Part shown: positions 17,389 to 27,361 of the stretch, in pieces
How positions within the stretch are numbered: position 1 is the stretch's first letter
How the letters are laid out: each line of letters opens with the position of its first letter
DNA from: Massilia litorea
GTDB lineage: Bacteria; Pseudomonadota; Gammaproteobacteria; Burkholderiales; Burkholderiaceae_D
Direction of reading: 5' to 3'
NCBI RefSeq assembly: GCF_015101885.1
Contig: NZ_CP062941.1
Span: 1,736,001-1,800,000 of the forward strand
Length of the DNA: 64,000 bases
Notes under the pieces: generated by a model
What the model was told of the DNA's origin: nothing
The model's database searches: none
The model's input: the letters and a program-made list of their open reading frames with translations, nothing else
Position numbers and translations under genes: made by a program

Positions 17389-17394
17389 TATAAT
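17389..17394 (+). promoter_or_regulatory. Probable -10 element of trmB
   Basis: TATAAT lies 31 bp before the chosen trmB start. It overlaps the alternative ATG at 17393, which argues against that longer start. No clear -35 hexamer is visible. Confidence 0.45.
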
Positions 17395-17425
17395 GTCCGC
17401 CGTTCTCTCCTCACTCTCATTTCCC

Positions 17426-18145
17426 ATGTCCGAAGACACGCCCAACAACGGCCCGGCCCGTACGATGCTTTACGACCCTACCGAACACCGCATTCGCAGT
17501 TTCGTCACCCGCGCCGGCCGCTTGTCGACGGGGCAGGCACGCGCGTTCGAGGAATTCGGGCCGCAGTTCCTGATCGAGTACAAGAAGGAGATGCTCGACT
17601 ACGCCGCCGCCTTCGGACGCCAGGCGCCGACCATCCTCGAGATCGGCTTCGGCATGGGCGACACCACGGCGCACATCGCACGTCAGATGCCTGACAAAAA
17701 TTTCATCGGCGTCGAAGTGCACACGCCGGGCGTGGGCAGCCTGCTGAAACAGATCGGCGAGCAGGGCATCCAGAATTTGCGCCTGATCCAGCACGATGCC
17801 TTCGAAGTGCTGCACCACATGATTGCCGACGGCTCGCTGGCCGGCGTGCACATCTATTTTCCGGACCCCTGGCACAAGGCGCGCCACAACAAGCGCCGCC
17901 TGATCCAGCCGGCGTTCGTGAAACTGCTGTGCGAGAAGCTGGTGACCGGCGGCTACATCCACCTCGCGACCGATTGGGAAGACTACGCGGTGCAGATGCT
18001 GGACGTGCTGGGCGCCGAGCCGGCCTTGGCGAACACGGCGGAAGGGTATGCGCCGCAGCCGGCGTACCGGCCGCTGACCAAGTTCGAGAACCGTGGCCTG
18101 AAGCTCGGGCACGGGGTGTGGGATCTGGTGTTTACGAAGAAGTAA
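17426..18145 (+). CDS. trmB: tRNA (guanine-N7-)-methyltransferase
   Basis: TrmB transfers a methyl group from SAM to N7 of G46 in tRNA variable loops. The 239-residue protein has the SAM motif [11 protein letters not shown] (about 70) and the family signature [16 protein letters not shown] (about 145-160), with TDWEDYA and the closing [15 protein letters not shown]. Length is normal for the family. Start 17426 was preferred to 17393, whose ATG overlaps a TATAAT. A dispersed palindrome follows the stop. Confidence 0.95.
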   Translation: MSEDTPNNGPARTMLYDPTEHRIRSFVTRAGRLSTGQARAFEEFGPQFLIEYKKEMLDYAAAFGRQAPTILEIGFGMGDTTAHIARQMPDKNFIGVEVHTPGVGSLLKQIGEQGIQNLRLIQHDAFEVLHHMIADGSLAGVHIYFPDPWHKARHNKRRLIQPAFVKLLCEKLVTGGYIHLATDWEDYAVQMLDVLGAEPALANTAEGYAPQPAYRPLTKFENRGLKLGHGVWDLVFTKK

Positions 18146-18162
18146 GCACAACGGCCAATTGT

Positions 18163-18192
18163 CGGGCGGGCGGGTCTCCCGCCCACCCTACG
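18163..18192. repeat. Dispersed REP-like palindrome after trmB
   Basis: GGGCGGGTCTCCCGCCCACCCTACG is a GC-rich hairpin with the CGTAGGGTGGGC edge of the family (reverse orientation). It lies between convergent trmB and the MFS gene, where it could stop transcription from both sides. Confidence 0.75.
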
Positions 18193-18207
18193 GGTATGCC
18201 ATACACG

Positions 18208-19485
18208 TCACCCGGCCGCGCGTGGCCGCCGCGCAAAGATTCCGAAGCACAGGATGATGGCGTAGCACAGCGCCGGCACCGTCAACGCCATTTTCAGGCC
18301 GACCGCATCGGCCGCATGTCCCGTGATCAGGGGCACGATCGCGCCGCCCACGATCGCCATGCAGATCAGACCCGACCCCTCCGCCGCACGTTCCCCGAGC
18401 CCTTCGCTGGCCAGCGAGAAAATGGTCGGGAACATGATCGAATTGAACAAGCCTACCGCCAGCAGCGCCCAGCCCGACACGAGGCCGGACATATTCGCCG
18501 ACACCAGCAGCAGCGTGATCGTCATGCCGGCCGCGCAAGCGAGCACTTTACCGGGCGAGAACATGCGCAGCAGCGCCGCGCCGATAAACCGTCCGATCAT
18601 GGCGCCGCCCCAGTACAGGGGCACGTGCTTGCCGGCGCTTTCCGCATCCAGTCCCAGCACGTTCGCTTCCATCAGGTAGTTGACGATCAGCGAACCGACT
18701 GCCACTTCGGCGCCCACATACAGAAAGATGCAGGCGGCGCCGAAGGCGAAGCGCGGCTGGCGCAGCAGTTCGAAGGCGCGCAGCATGCTGACCTTCGGCG
18801 CCTTCGCTTCGACCAGCTTCTTGCGGTTGTGCCAGACCATGGCCGCGACGATCGCCAGCGCAATGGCGAGCCCGATATAGGTTTTCACGACGACGCGCGT
18901 CTCGGCGGCGCGGTAGGCGTCGAGCGCCAGGCCCGACAAGCTGCGCGGATCGACGGTGGCGAGCGAACCGAGGATCAGGATCGCGCCCACATACGGGAAC
19001 ACGGTCGTGCCCAGCGAATTGAAGGCCTGGGCGAAGGTCAGGCGGCTGTGCGCCGTGCTCGGAACGCCCAGCAGGGAAATCAGGGGATTGGCCACCACCT
19101 GCACGATCGTGATGCCGGACGCGAGCACGAACAGCGCGACCAGGAAGGTGGCGAACATGCCGGATGAGGAAGCGGGAATGAACAGCAGGCAACCGGCCGT
19201 CATGGTCAGCAGGCCGACCACGGCGGTGCGCATGTAGCCGATGCGGCGCACGATGGCGGCGGCCGGAATCGAGACCAGGAAATAGGCGGCGAAGAAGGCC
19301 GACTGCACCAGCATCGCCTGGGCATAGGAAAGGGTAAATAAGTCCTTCAGCTTGGGGATGATGACGTCGTTCAGGCTCGTGATGCCGCCGAAAATGAAGA
19401 ACAGGGCAAAGACGAAGGTTTGCAGGCTGGCGGCATTGGCCGGCACGCCCTGGTTGGCCGCGGCCGCTGGAGAGTCGATGTGCAT
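18208..19485 (-). CDS. FucP/GluP-type sugar MFS transporter
   Basis: A 425-residue inner-membrane protein with about 12 membrane segments. The first helices read FFIFGGITSLNDVIIPKLKDLFTLSYAQAMLVQSAFF, characteristic of the fucose/glucose-galactose:H+ symporter family, with conserved asparagine and glutamine positions. The precise sugar cannot be told. The gene lies 31 bp downstream of recQ on the same strand and may be read through from it; no sugar-utilisation genes are adjacent. Confidence 0.88.
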   Translation of the reverse strand: MHIDSPAAAANQGVPANAASLQTFVFALFFIFGGITSLNDVIIPKLKDLFTLSYAQAMLVQSAFFAAYFLVSIPAAAIVRRIGYMRTAVVGLLTMTAGCLLFIPASSSGMFATFLVALFVLASGITIVQVVANPLISLLGVPSTAHSRLTFAQAFNSLGTTVFPYVGAILILGSLATVDPRSLSGLALDAYRAAETRVVVKTYIGLAIALAIVAAMVWHNRKKLVEAKAPKVSMLRAFELLRQPRFAFGAACIFLYVGAEVAVGSLIVNYLMEANVLGLDAESAGKHVPLYWGGAMIGRFIGAALLRMFSPGKVLACAAGMTITLLLVSANMSGLVSGWALLAVGLFNSIMFPTIFSLASEGLGERAAEGSGLICMAIVGGAIVPLITGHAADAVGLKMALTVPALCYAIILCFGIFARRPRAAG

Positions 19486-19516
19486 GATGAAGAGTAAAAC
19501 GTGCCGCGGCGGGGCG

Positions 19517-21340
19517 CTACAGCATCTCGTTGATGATACCGACGATCTCGTCGCCGTAGGAAACCAGTTTCTTTTCGCCCACGCCGGTCACGCCGCGCAG
19601 CTGATCGAGCGAAGTTGGTTTGACTTTGGCGATCTCGCGCAGCGTCGCATCCTGGAACACGACATACGCCGGCACGCCATGCGCGCGCGCGGTCTCGACG
19701 CGCCACCAGCGCAGCTTGTCGAAGATCGCCTGTTCGGATTTCGACAGCTCCATTTCCTCGTAACCTTTGGAGGAGGAAGCGAAGGCGCGCTTCGGCTTGA
19801 CCGGCTTCTGGTACTGGCGCAGCTGCACCTTCTGCCCGCCTTTTAATACAGGCCGCGCGGCGTCGGTCAGTTTCAGGGAACTGTAGGCTTCGTGGTCGAC
19901 CGTGATCAGCCCGAGGGCGATGGTCTGGCGCACGATCGCGCGCCACTCCTGCTCGCTGCGGTCGTTGCCGATGCCGAACACGGACAGGGCGTCATGGTGC
20001 CACTGGCCGATGCGGTCGGTCTGTACGCCGCGCAGCACGTCGATGACGTGGCCGGCGGCGAAGCGCTGGTCGACCCGGTAAATGGTCGAGAGCAGCTTTT
20101 GCACCGGCACGGTCGCATCGAAACTCACAGGCGGGATCAGGCAGGTATCGCAATTGCCGCATGGCCCCGAGGCTTCGCCGAAATAGTCGAGCAGGCGCAT
20201 GCGCCGGCAGGACAAGGTTTCGCACAGCCCCAGCATGGCGTCGAGCTTCACCCCCAGCACACGTTTGAACGTTTCGTCGGCTTCGGATTCGTCGATCATC
20301 CGGCGCTGCAGCACCACGTCCTGCAAACCATAGGCCATCCAGGCGCTGGCCGGCATGCCGTCGCGGCCGGCGCGGCCCGTTTCCTGGTAATAGCCCTCGA
20401 TACTTTTCGGCAGGTCCAGGTGGCAGACGAAACGCACGTCCGGCTTGTCGATGCCCATGCCGAAGGCGATCGTCGCCACCATCACGATGTTTTCTTCGCG
20501 CAGGAACCTGGCCTGGTTCTCGGCGCGTTTGGCGTACTCCATGCCGGCGTGATAGGCCATCGCGCGGATGCCGTTTTCGTTGAGGAAGTCCGCCGTCTCC
20601 TCGACCTTTTTGCGCGACAGGCAATACACGATGCCCGAGTCGCCCGGATGCTCGGTGGTAATGAAGTCGAGCAGCTGCTTGCGCCCGGTGGTCTTTTCGA
20701 CGATCGAATAACGGATGTTGGGGCGGTCGAAGGACGAGACGAATTTACGGGCGTCGTCGAGCTGCAGGCGATGCGCGATCTCGTCGCGCGTCTGCTGGTC
20801 GGCCGTGGCCGTGAGCGCGATGCGCGGCACGTCCGGGAAACGCTCGTGCAGGATCGACAGGCGGATGTATTCCGGCCGGAAATCGTGGCCCCATTGCGAG
20901 ACGCAGTGCGCCTCGTCGATCGCGAACAGGGAAATGCGCGAATCCTCGAACAGGTCGAGGCAACGCTGGGTCATCAGGCGCTCGGGCGCGACGTAGACGA
21001 GGTCGATCTCTCCGGTGCGCACCAGGCGTTCGATGCGCAGGGTTTCCTCGAAGGTTTGCGTCGAATTTAAAAAGGCGGCGCGGACGCCGACCTCTTCCAG
21101 CGCATCGACCTGGTCCTGCATCAGCGCAATCAGCGGCGAAATGACGACGCCGACCCCTTCGCGCAGCAGCGCGGGGATCTGGTAGCACAGCGACTTGCCG
21201 CCGCCGGTCGGCATCAGGACCAGGGCGTCGCCGCCGCTGGCGACGTGATTGACGATGTCGGCCTGCTGCCCGCGGAAGGCGGGATAACCGAAGACGGTTT
21301 GCAGCAGATGAAGCGCGCGCGCTTCCAGTTCGGTGGTCAT
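19517..21340 (-). CDS. recQ: ATP-dependent DNA helicase RecQ
   Basis: The 607-residue 3'-5' helicase has motif I ([13 protein letters not shown]49), the DEAH box with the RecQ aromatic loop ([17 protein letters not shown], about 140), motif VI ([10 protein letters not shown]), a zinc-binding cysteine cluster (about 370-400, GPCGNCDTC), a winged helix and an HRDC domain (about 525-600). It processes stalled forks and recombination intermediates. Length and order are standard. uppP ends 15 bp upstream, suggesting shared transcription. Confidence 0.97.
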   Translation of the reverse strand: MTTELEARALHLLQTVFGYPAFRGQQADIVNHVASGGDALVLMPTGGGKSLCYQIPALLREGVGVVISPLIALMQDQVDALEEVGVRAAFLNSTQTFEETLRIERLVRTGEIDLVYVAPERLMTQRCLDLFEDSRISLFAIDEAHCVSQWGHDFRPEYIRLSILHERFPDVPRIALTATADQQTRDEIAHRLQLDDARKFVSSFDRPNIRYSIVEKTTGRKQLLDFITTEHPGDSGIVYCLSRKKVEETADFLNENGIRAMAYHAGMEYAKRAENQARFLREENIVMVATIAFGMGIDKPDVRFVCHLDLPKSIEGYYQETGRAGRDGMPASAWMAYGLQDVVLQRRMIDESEADETFKRVLGVKLDAMLGLCETLSCRRMRLLDYFGEASGPCGNCDTCLIPPVSFDATVPVQKLLSTIYRVDQRFAAGHVIDVLRGVQTDRIGQWHHDALSVFGIGNDRSEQEWRAIVRQTIALGLITVDHEAYSSLKLTDAARPVLKGGQKVQLRQYQKPVKPKRAFASSSKGYEEMELSKSEQAIFDKLRWWRVETARAHGVPAYVVFQDATLREIAKVKPTSLDQLRGVTGVGEKKLVSYGDEIVGIINEML

Positions 21341-21355
21341 GGGGTTGCCTTCAGC

Positions 21356-22204
21356 TTATTCCGCCCAGTTCACCAGCCCGTAATGCGCGGTGACGAGGAC
21401 GATCACGCCGAACACAATACGGTACCAGGCGAAGATCGTGAAGTCGTGCGAGCTGATGTAGCGCAGAAGCCAGCGCACGCACAGGAAAGCCGACACGAAT
21501 GCGGCCAGGCCGCCGATGCCGAACATCGGCAAATCCGCCATCGACAGCAGCGCGCGTTCCTTGTAGACCGAATACACGGTGGCCGCCAGCAGCGTGGGAA
21601 TGGCAAGGAAGAACGAGAACTCGGTGGCCGCCTTGCGCGACAGGCCGAACAGCATGCCGCCGATGATGGTCGCGCCCGAACGGCTGGTGCCCGGGATCAG
21701 GGCAAAGGCCTGGGCGCAGCCGACTTTCAATGCATCCAGGACCGTCATCTCGTCGACCGTTTCGATGCGCGAAGCATGCGGCATGCCTTGCTGCTTCTGG
21801 CCTTTCGGACGGCGCTCGACCCACAGGATCACCAGGCCGCCGATGATGAAGGCGAGGGCCACCGGCACCGGCTTGAACAGCTCGGCCTTGATCGCCTTGG
21901 CAAACACGAGGCCGAGCACGGCGGCCGGCAGGAAGGCGACGACCAGGTTGATGACGAATTTCTGCTGGCGGCGCTCGGTAAACATTCCACTCAGCACGCG
22001 CGCGATGCGCTCGCGGTACTCCCAGATCACGGCCAGCATGGCACCGGCCTGGATCGCGATCTCGAATACCTTGACTTTCTCGCCGGTAAAATCGAGCAAG
22101 CTGCCCGCCAGGATCAGGTGGCCGGTGGAGGAAATCGGCAGGAATTCGGTAAAGCCCTCGACCAGGCCCATGATGATTGCCTTGATGGCGAGAAGGATGT
22201 CCAT
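21356..22204 (-). CDS. uppP: Undecaprenyl-diphosphate phosphatase
   Basis: UppP recycles undecaprenyl diphosphate to the monophosphate carrier used for peptidoglycan and O-antigen synthesis. The 282-residue membrane protein shows both catalytic motifs: [14 protein letters not shown] (about 17-30) and PGTSRSG (about 170), plus about eight membrane segments. The ATG at 22204 gives the standard N-terminus; the 23 extra codons upstream are not conserved in style. recQ follows after 15 bp. Confidence 0.96.
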   Translation of the reverse strand: MDILLAIKAIIMGLVEGFTEFLPISSTGHLILAGSLLDFTGEKVKVFEIAIQAGAMLAVIWEYRERIARVLSGMFTERRQQKFVINLVVAFLPAAVLGLVFAKAIKAELFKPVPVALAFIIGGLVILWVERRPKGQKQQGMPHASRIETVDEMTVLDALKVGCAQAFALIPGTSRSGATIIGGMLFGLSRKAATEFSFFLAIPTLLAATVYSVYKERALLSMADLPMFGIGGLAAFVSAFLCVRWLLRYISSHDFTIFAWYRIVFGVIVLVTAHYGLVNWAE

Positions 22205-22508
22205 GTGTGCTTCAGTTAGTAGTGGAAGAGTAGGGGGATGGCGGAACTGCGAGCGTGTGAAAAAATCCTCCATGGCCGCGTTGCATCGATTCGCCGTACT
22301 AGCGTACTGTCTTCAACGATGCGCCTTGCCCTGGAGGCACCCGCAAAGCGGGTGTCGATTTAATTTTTCGCGCGCTCTGCGCGGGGTCGAAGCTTACCAC
22401 GACCGGAGGTGCTGCCGTTGAGCCGGCTTGCACGATATCGGCGCGAACTGCGTCACGGCGCCGGATCACGTGCTAGACTGGATTCATGATTCACTCTGCC
22501 GTACGACG
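22205..22508. repeat. Palindrome cluster upstream of uppP, no gene
   Basis: This 304-bp space holds no supportable gene. It has three nested structures: GCATCG...CGATGC around a GTAC-TAGC-GTAC core (about 22283-22323), the hairpin CACCCGC-AAA-GCGGGTG (22338-22354) followed by TCGATTTAATTTTT, and GCGCGCTCTGCGCG further on. The second looks like a terminator on the + strand. The whole may be the uppP leader or a dispersed repeat. Confidence 0.55.
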
Positions 22509-22916
22509 ATGAGTATTGTTGCAATCCTGGTCTTGCTGGCGGTTGCATGGTCCGCCCTTGCCATCGGACAGATCCCCAATCCTTTCCGTGCACGCACTTC
22601 CCAGGCCCGCTTGTGGCGCCGCGCCTTTCCTTCGGCCTCCAAGCGCCAGATCGGTGAATTCCTCTCCCTGTTTGCCGACGCCTTTTCCTTCCGCGCTATT
22701 GAAACCCAGAAGTTCCGTCCCGACGACCAGTTGCTGGGCGTGTATCGTGCCCTGAATCCTGCGAAATGGATTCCGGAATCGAAGGAAGTCGAGCGCCTGG
22801 CGAAGGAGTTGCGCAAGCGCTACGGCATCGCGCTGGCCGACATCTGGGACGATCGCATGACCTTGGGCGCGCTGTTTGCCCACGTGCAGCAAAAGAAGCG
22901 CAGCGTCGGTCACTGA
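22509..22916 (+). CDS. Hypothetical protein with N-terminal membrane anchor
   Basis: A 135-residue protein whose first 22 residues (MSIVAILVLLAVAWSALAIG) form a membrane anchor. The rest is basic and helical, with a recognisable compact C-terminal region (FRPDDQLLGVYRALNP...ELRKRYGIALADIWDDRMTLGALF) that looks like a small folded domain. I do not recognise the family; an acyl-carrier-like fold is only a guess. It converges on the YkgJ gene with a 9-bp gap. Confidence 0.7.
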   Translation: MSIVAILVLLAVAWSALAIGQIPNPFRARTSQARLWRRAFPSASKRQIGEFLSLFADAFSFRAIETQKFRPDDQLLGVYRALNPAKWIPESKEVERLAKELRKRYGIALADIWDDRMTLGALFAHVQQKKRSVGH

Positions 22917-22925
22917 GCCGCAGCC

Positions 22926-23183
22926 CTAGTCCGGTGCCGTGGCCCGCTCCAGGGCGTCGAGCCAGACCATCGCCTGCGCGCGGCTCTCTCCGCACATTTC
23001 CAGTGAAGGCTGCAGGCCGCCGCAAAACGCAGGCCGCTCCGGCTTGCCGAATACGCGGCAACGATTCTCCTCGTCCAATTGCACGCAGCGCACGCCAGCC
23101 GGCTTGCCGTTGGGCATGCCAGGAATCGGACTGGTGATCGAAGGGGCGGTGCAGCAGGCACCGCAATGGTCGCGGCAATTCAT
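22926..23183 (-). CDS. YkgJ family cysteine-cluster protein
   Basis: The 85-residue protein begins [17 protein letters not shown] and contains further cysteines ([27 protein letters not shown]), the typical eight-cysteine pattern of the YkgJ/UPF0153 family, which probably binds zinc or an iron-sulfur cluster. Function is unknown. The ATG at 23183 matches the family start; the ATG at 23210 would add nine unlike residues. Confidence 0.85.
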   Translation of the reverse strand: MNCRDHCGACCTAPSITSPIPGMPNGKPAGVRCVQLDEENRCRVFGKPERPAFCGGLQPSLEMCGESRAQAMVWLDALERATAPD

Positions 23184-23288
23184 GGGCGAGGCGAAGAGAA
23201 TGAACCGCACAGTATATAACGCTGCGTGCCGGCATGGTAGAGAACGAACCCTGCTTGACTACCCCCGAGCCCGGGTCTATATTCGATG

Positions 23289-23302
23289 ACTTAATACTAA
23301 GT
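23289..23302. promoter_or_regulatory. Possible operator of the TetR gene
   Basis: ACTTA-ATAC-TAAGT is a small dyad 14 bp before the TetR-type start. TetR proteins often repress themselves through such sites, so this is a candidate autoregulatory operator. Confidence 0.35.
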
Positions 23303-23316
23303 TGTCGGACAGAAGC

Positions 23317-23979
23317 ATGGAATGCCCCTTTGACACCAAGCCGCGCTGGGAGCGCCGCAAGGATGCTCGTCCGCAAGAGTTGCTGGCGGCTGCGATCGAC
23401 TTGTTCGTCGAGCGCGGCTTCGCGTCGACCCGCCTGGAAGACGTCGCGCGCCGCGCCGGTGTCTCGAAAGGCACCTTGTACCTGTATTTCGAGAACAAGG
23501 AAGAGCTGTTCAAGGCAGTGGTGCGCACCAGCATCGTGCCCGTCATCGGCGAGGCCGAGTCCTCGGTCGCCGAGTTCGAGGGCCACAGCGCCGACCTGCT
23601 GCGCAAGGTGATGATGGACTGGTGGGAGCGGATCGGCGCCAATAAAGTGTCGGGGATCGTCAAGCTCGTCACCGCCGAGGCGGGTAATTTCCCGGAACTG
23701 GCCAAGTTCTACCAGGATGAAGTGATCAACCGCGGTACGCGCATGATTTCCAGCATGCTCGAGCGCGGCATCAAGCGTGGCGAGTTCCGCCAGGTGAATA
23801 TTACCCAGATGACCCAGGTGCTGATCGCGCCGATGCTGATGCTCGTCACCTGGAAGCATTCGATCGGTCCCTGCGAGCGCGGCGACCTCGAGCCCCCGGC
23901 CTTTCTGGCCACCTTCCTCGACATGGCCCTGCACGGGCTGTTGCCGGCCTGCGCCACGGCCGAGCCGACGGCTGCGTGA
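23317..23979 (+). CDS. TetR/AcrR family transcriptional regulator
   Basis: A 220-residue regulator with an N-terminal TetR HTH (about 20-65: AAIDLFVERGFASTRLEDVARRAGVSKGTLYLYFENKEELF) and an all-helical ligand-binding C-terminal domain (about 80-205). ATG 23317 is preferred over TTG 23302. It precedes the isoaspartate methyltransferase-like, rhodanese and tolC genes on the same strand, so control of the outer-membrane efflux component is plausible but inferred. Confidence 0.9.
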   Translation: MECPFDTKPRWERRKDARPQELLAAAIDLFVERGFASTRLEDVARRAGVSKGTLYLYFENKEELFKAVVRTSIVPVIGEAESSVAEFEGHSADLLRKVMMDWWERIGANKVSGIVKLVTAEAGNFPELAKFYQDEVINRGTRMISSMLERGIKRGEFRQVNITQMTQVLIAPMLMLVTWKHSIGPCERGDLEPPAFLATFLDMALHGLLPACATAEPTAA

Positions 23980-24158
23980 CTGCCGAGATCGGCCGGCGCC
24001 GGATTCCCGGCGTTCACCCCCCTCAAACTGCAGACTGTCGCAATTTCGCGCGATCTGTTTTTCATACCGATAAGATGTGCGTCCAGAGAGCATTTCACAC
24101 GCTCCGAGGCAGTTCAACGATAAAATATCGGATTATTTCTCATCCACAGAGTATCAAG

Positions 24159-24812
24159 ATGAATATCGAACAAGCCCGCTTTAACATGATCGAACAGCAG
24201 ATCCGCCCATGGAATGTGCTGGACCAGGACGTGCTCGACCTGCTGCATGTGGTCAAGCGCGAACAGTTCGTGCCCCAGGCCTACCAGAACCTGGCCTTTG
24301 CCGACGTGGAAATCCCGCTGCCGGGCGGAGAAGCGATGTTCAATCCGAAGATCGAAGCGCGCATCCTGCAGGAACTGAACCTCAAAAAGCACGAGAACGT
24401 GCTGGAAGTCGGCGCCGGCTCGGGCTACATGGCCGCCCTGATGGCCCATCAGGCGCGTCACGTCACCACCGTCGAGATCTCGCCGGAAATCAAGGCCCTG
24501 GCTGAGCAGAACATCGCGAAAGCCGGCATCCCGAACGTGAGCGTGGTCGAGGGCAACGGCGCCAACGGCTGGGAAAAGGATGCACCCTACGACGTGATCG
24601 TCATCTCGGGCGCCCTCGACAACCTGCCGGAAACCTTCCTGAAACAATTAAAAGTCGGTGGCCGCATCGCCGCCATCGTCGGCCAGGCGCCGGCCATGCA
24701 ATGCGTGCTGGTGACGCGCGTCTCGGAAGCAGCCTACGACACGGTCACTCTGTTCGAGACCAACGTCAAGCTGCTGTCGGGCGCGCCGGCCGTGTCGCGC
24801 TTCACGTTCTGA
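24159..24812 (+). CDS. Protein-L-isoaspartate O-methyltransferase family protein
   Basis: The 217-residue protein is a SAM-dependent methyltransferase of the PCMT type (motif LEVGAGSGYMAALMA, about 80; post-motif VVISGALDNLP). True Pcm enzymes repair isoaspartyl residues. The N-terminus (MIEQQIRPWNVLDQDVLDLL) is of the shorter variant found beside tolC in betaproteobacteria, whose substrate is unproven. ATG 24159 follows an AT-rich leader; the frame is open to 23976 but that stretch is not conserved-looking. The rhodanese gene follows after 10 bp. Confidence 0.87.
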   Translation: MNIEQARFNMIEQQIRPWNVLDQDVLDLLHVVKREQFVPQAYQNLAFADVEIPLPGGEAMFNPKIEARILQELNLKKHENVLEVGAGSGYMAALMAHQARHVTTVEISPEIKALAEQNIAKAGIPNVSVVEGNGANGWEKDAPYDVIVISGALDNLPETFLKQLKVGGRIAAIVGQAPAMQCVLVTRVSEAAYDTVTLFETNVKLLSGAPAVSRFTF

Positions 24813-24822
24813 GGACGCGACA

Positions 24823-25146
24823 ATGCAACACATGACCGCGCCGGAGCTGGCGCAACGCCTGGCGGATGAGTCCAAGCCGCGTCCGCTCCTGCTCGACGTG
24901 CGCGAGAACTGGGAATTCGAGACCTGCCATATTGCAGGCTCGACCCAGATCCCGATGCACCTGGTCCCGATCCGCGCCGGCGAATTGCCGGACGATCAGG
25001 ACATCATCTGCATCTGCCACCACGGTGCGCGCAGCATGCAGGTGGCTGCTTTCCTCGAACGCAACGGGTTCGAGAACGTAACGAATTTGACGGGCGGAAT
25101 ACACGCCTGGGCCGTGCAGGTCGATCCGGCGATGCCGACATATTGA
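24823..25146 (+). CDS. Rhodanese-like sulfurtransferase
   Basis: A single-domain rhodanese of 107 residues: LLLDVRENWEFETCHIAGSTQIPM in the first half, the active-site loop CHHGARSM (Cys at about residue 65) and GGIHAWAVQVDP at the end. It would carry a persulfide on that cysteine; the acceptor is unknown. It lies between the methyltransferase (10 bp) and tolC (40 bp), an arrangement common in Burkholderiales. Confidence 0.92.
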   Translation: MQHMTAPELAQRLADESKPRPLLLDVRENWEFETCHIAGSTQIPMHLVPIRAGELPDDQDIICICHHGARSMQVAAFLERNGFENVTNLTGGIHAWAVQVDPAMPTY

Positions 25147-25186
25147 TCTGCTTTCCAAACCTTTGATGACTCCGACGGAGACCGCA

Positions 25187-26518
25187 ATGCAGAAACCCCT
25201 CATCGCCGTGCTGCTGGCCAGCGCTTTCGTGTCGCTCAATGCGCACGCGATCGACCTGATCCAGGTGTACCAGCAGGCCCTGGCCAATGACGCCACCTTC
25301 GCCAGTGCGCGCGCTTCGCTCGCAGTCGGGCGCGAGCGCGTTCCCCAGGGGCGGGCGGGGCTGCTGCCGACGGTCGGTTTGTCGGGTTCCTACGGCAAGA
25401 ACGACAGCGATGTCTCCCAGTTCAACCCGACGCAAAACGCTTTTATTGCCGGCGGCTCGAACCTGCGCACCAACCAGTACACGCTGGCGCTGAGCCAGCC
25501 GCTGTTCCGCTGGGACCGCTGGCAGACCTATGAGCAGAGCAAGCTGGCGCAGGCGATTTCCGAAGCCCAGTTCGCGCAAGCCCAGCAAGACCTGATCACC
25601 CGCGTGGCGCAGGCCTATTTCGATGTGCTGTCGGCCCAGGACACGCTGGAATCGACGCGCGCCCAGAAAAGCGCCGTGACCGAACAGCTTGCCTCGGCCA
25701 AGCGCAACTTCGAGGTCGGCACGCAAACCATCACCGACACCCACGAGGCGCAGGCGGCGTATGACCTGGTGGTGGCGCAGGAGTTCGCCGCCGTGAACGA
25801 CCTGGACAACAAGCGCAGCGCGCTGCAGGCGATCATCGGCACCGATCCGGGCACGCTGGCGCCGCTGCAGCCGGGCGTCACGCTGGCGCCGCCGCAGCCG
25901 GCCACGGCCGACCAGTGGATCTCCTCGGCCGAGACCCAGAATTACGGCGTGACCGCCGCGCAACTGGCGGTCGAGTCGGCCAGGCGCGATATCTCGAAGA
26001 GCCGCGCCGGCCACCTGCCGACGCTGGACCTGGTCGCCAGCTCGTCACGCAGCGACGTCAGCGGCCGCAGTGCGGGCTCGGGCGACACCCGCAACAACGC
26101 CATCGGCGTGCAGTGGACGGTGCCGATCTTCAGTGGTTTTGCGGTAACCAGCCGCGTGCGCGAAACGATCGCGCTCGAAGACAAGGCGAGGAACGACCTC
26201 GAAACGACCCGCCGCAACGCCGCCCTGCAGGCGCGCCAGGCTTTCCTGGGCGTGAACAGCGGCCTGGCGCAAGTCAAGGCCTTGCAGGCAGCCGAAGTGT
26301 CGAGCCAGTCGGCGCTCGAATCGAACAAGCTGGGCTACCAGGTCGGCGTGCGCATCAACATCGACGTCCTGAACGCGCAACGCCAGCTGTACTCGACCCG
26401 CACCGACCTGGCGCGCGCCCGCTACAACACGATCCTGAACGGCCTGCGCCTGAAATCCGCCTCGGGCTCGCTGCGCGAAGCGGACCTGGTGCCGGTGAAC
26501 AACCTGCTGCAAAAGTAA
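25187..26518 (+). CDS. tolC: TolC family outer-membrane efflux protein
   Basis: The 443-residue protein has a signal peptide (about 1-22, cut after AHA) and two internally repeated OEP halves (about 25-225 and 235-430), giving a trimeric outer-membrane beta barrel with a periplasmic helical tunnel for tripartite efflux and type I secretion. VGTQTITDTHEAQAAYD and VGVRINIDVLNAQRQLY are the paired helix motifs. The ATG at 25187 follows CGGAG; an in-frame ATG 24 bp upstream lacks a signal-like context. A strong terminator follows. Confidence 0.94.
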   Translation: MQKPLIAVLLASAFVSLNAHAIDLIQVYQQALANDATFASARASLAVGRERVPQGRAGLLPTVGLSGSYGKNDSDVSQFNPTQNAFIAGGSNLRTNQYTLALSQPLFRWDRWQTYEQSKLAQAISEAQFAQAQQDLITRVAQAYFDVLSAQDTLESTRAQKSAVTEQLASAKRNFEVGTQTITDTHEAQAAYDLVVAQEFAAVNDLDNKRSALQAIIGTDPGTLAPLQPGVTLAPPQPATADQWISSAETQNYGVTAAQLAVESARRDISKSRAGHLPTLDLVASSSRSDVSGRSAGSGDTRNNAIGVQWTVPIFSGFAVTSRVRETIALEDKARNDLETTRRNAALQARQAFLGVNSGLAQVKALQAAEVSSQSALESNKLGYQVGVRINIDVLNAQRQLYSTRTDLARARYNTILNGLRLKSASGSLREADLVPVNNLLQK

Positions 26519-26555
26519 GTCGCATGGACTTGCATCCCGATCCTCGGATGCAAAC

Positions 26556-26584
26556 AAATACGGCGCCTGTGTGGCGCCGTATTT
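26556..26584. terminator. Bidirectional terminator between tolC and ribB
   Basis: AAATACGGCGCC and GGCGCCGTATTT are perfect 12-bp arms around a 5-nt TGTGT loop, with A- and T-rich edges on the two sides, placed between convergent genes. Confidence 0.88.
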
Positions 26585-26602
26585 CATTGTGGGATGCCCA
26601 AC

Positions 26603-27247
26603 TCAGGCCTGTTGCTTGCGCCAGGCGATCAGTTCGGCAATCGTGAGGATCGGGAAGCCGCGTTCCTCGGCAAAGCGTTCGATGTCTGCGCCGCGCATCA
26701 TCGTGCCGTCCGGGTTCATCAGCTCGCAGAGGACGGCGGCCGGCTGCAGGCCCGCCATGGTGGCGAGGTCGACGGAGCCCTCGGTGTGGCCTGCGCGCGC
26801 CAGCACGCCGCCCGGGGTGGCGCGCAGCGGGAACATGTGGCCGGGACTGACCAGGTGTTCCGGTCTGGCGTCCGGCGCAATCGCGGCGCGCACCGTGGTC
26901 ACGCGGTCCTGGGCCGAGACGCCGGTCGTGACGCCGTCGCGCGCCTCGATCGAGATCGTAAACGGCGTGCCATAGCGGCTGCCGTTGTCGAGCGCCATGG
27001 GCGGCAGTTCCAGGGAACGCACCTTGTCGGCCGACAGGCAGAGGCAGACGATGCCGCTGCATTCGCGGATCATCAGCGCCATCGTTTCGACCGTCAGCTT
27101 GTCGGCGGCGACGATCAGGTCCGCTTCGTTTTCGCGGTCGAAGTCGTCGAGCAGAATGACGGGGATCCCCGCCCGGGTCGCGGCCAGCGCTGCTTCGATG
27201 CGGCCGTCCAGGTCAGGACTGTAGAGAGTGTGAGTGTTGACTAACAT
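26603..27247 (-). CDS. ribB: 3,4-dihydroxy-2-butanone-4-phosphate synthase
   Basis: RibB converts ribulose 5-phosphate to the four-carbon unit of riboflavin plus formate. The 214-residue protein is a lone DHBP synthase domain with [18 protein letters not shown] (metal and substrate loop), [10 protein letters not shown] and the late [14 protein letters not shown] motif. It has no GTP cyclohydrolase II fusion. The FMN riboswitch upstream shows that it is controlled by flavin. Confidence 0.96.
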   Translation of the reverse strand: MLVNTHTLYSPDLDGRIEAALAATRAGIPVILLDDFDRENEADLIVAADKLTVETMALMIRECSGIVCLCLSADKVRSLELPPMALDNGSRYGTPFTISIEARDGVTTGVSAQDRVTTVRAAIAPDARPEHLVSPGHMFPLRATPGGVLARAGHTEGSVDLATMAGLQPAAVLCELMNPDGTMMRGADIERFAEERGFPILTIAELIAWRKQQA

Positions 27248-27361
27248 GTGAAACGCTCCTCGCGGTCAGTTGGCGAAAAACGCATCAGGGCAAGCGAAGG
27301 CACGCATGGAACACGGCAGCCGGCCATCAGGCAGGCTTGTGCTCCAAGCGCAATAACGCAC

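Noticed and set aside
17393..17425. An upstream ATG for trmB
   Set aside because: The ATG at 17393 overlaps a TATAAT promoter element, and the extra 11 residues are not typical of TrmB.
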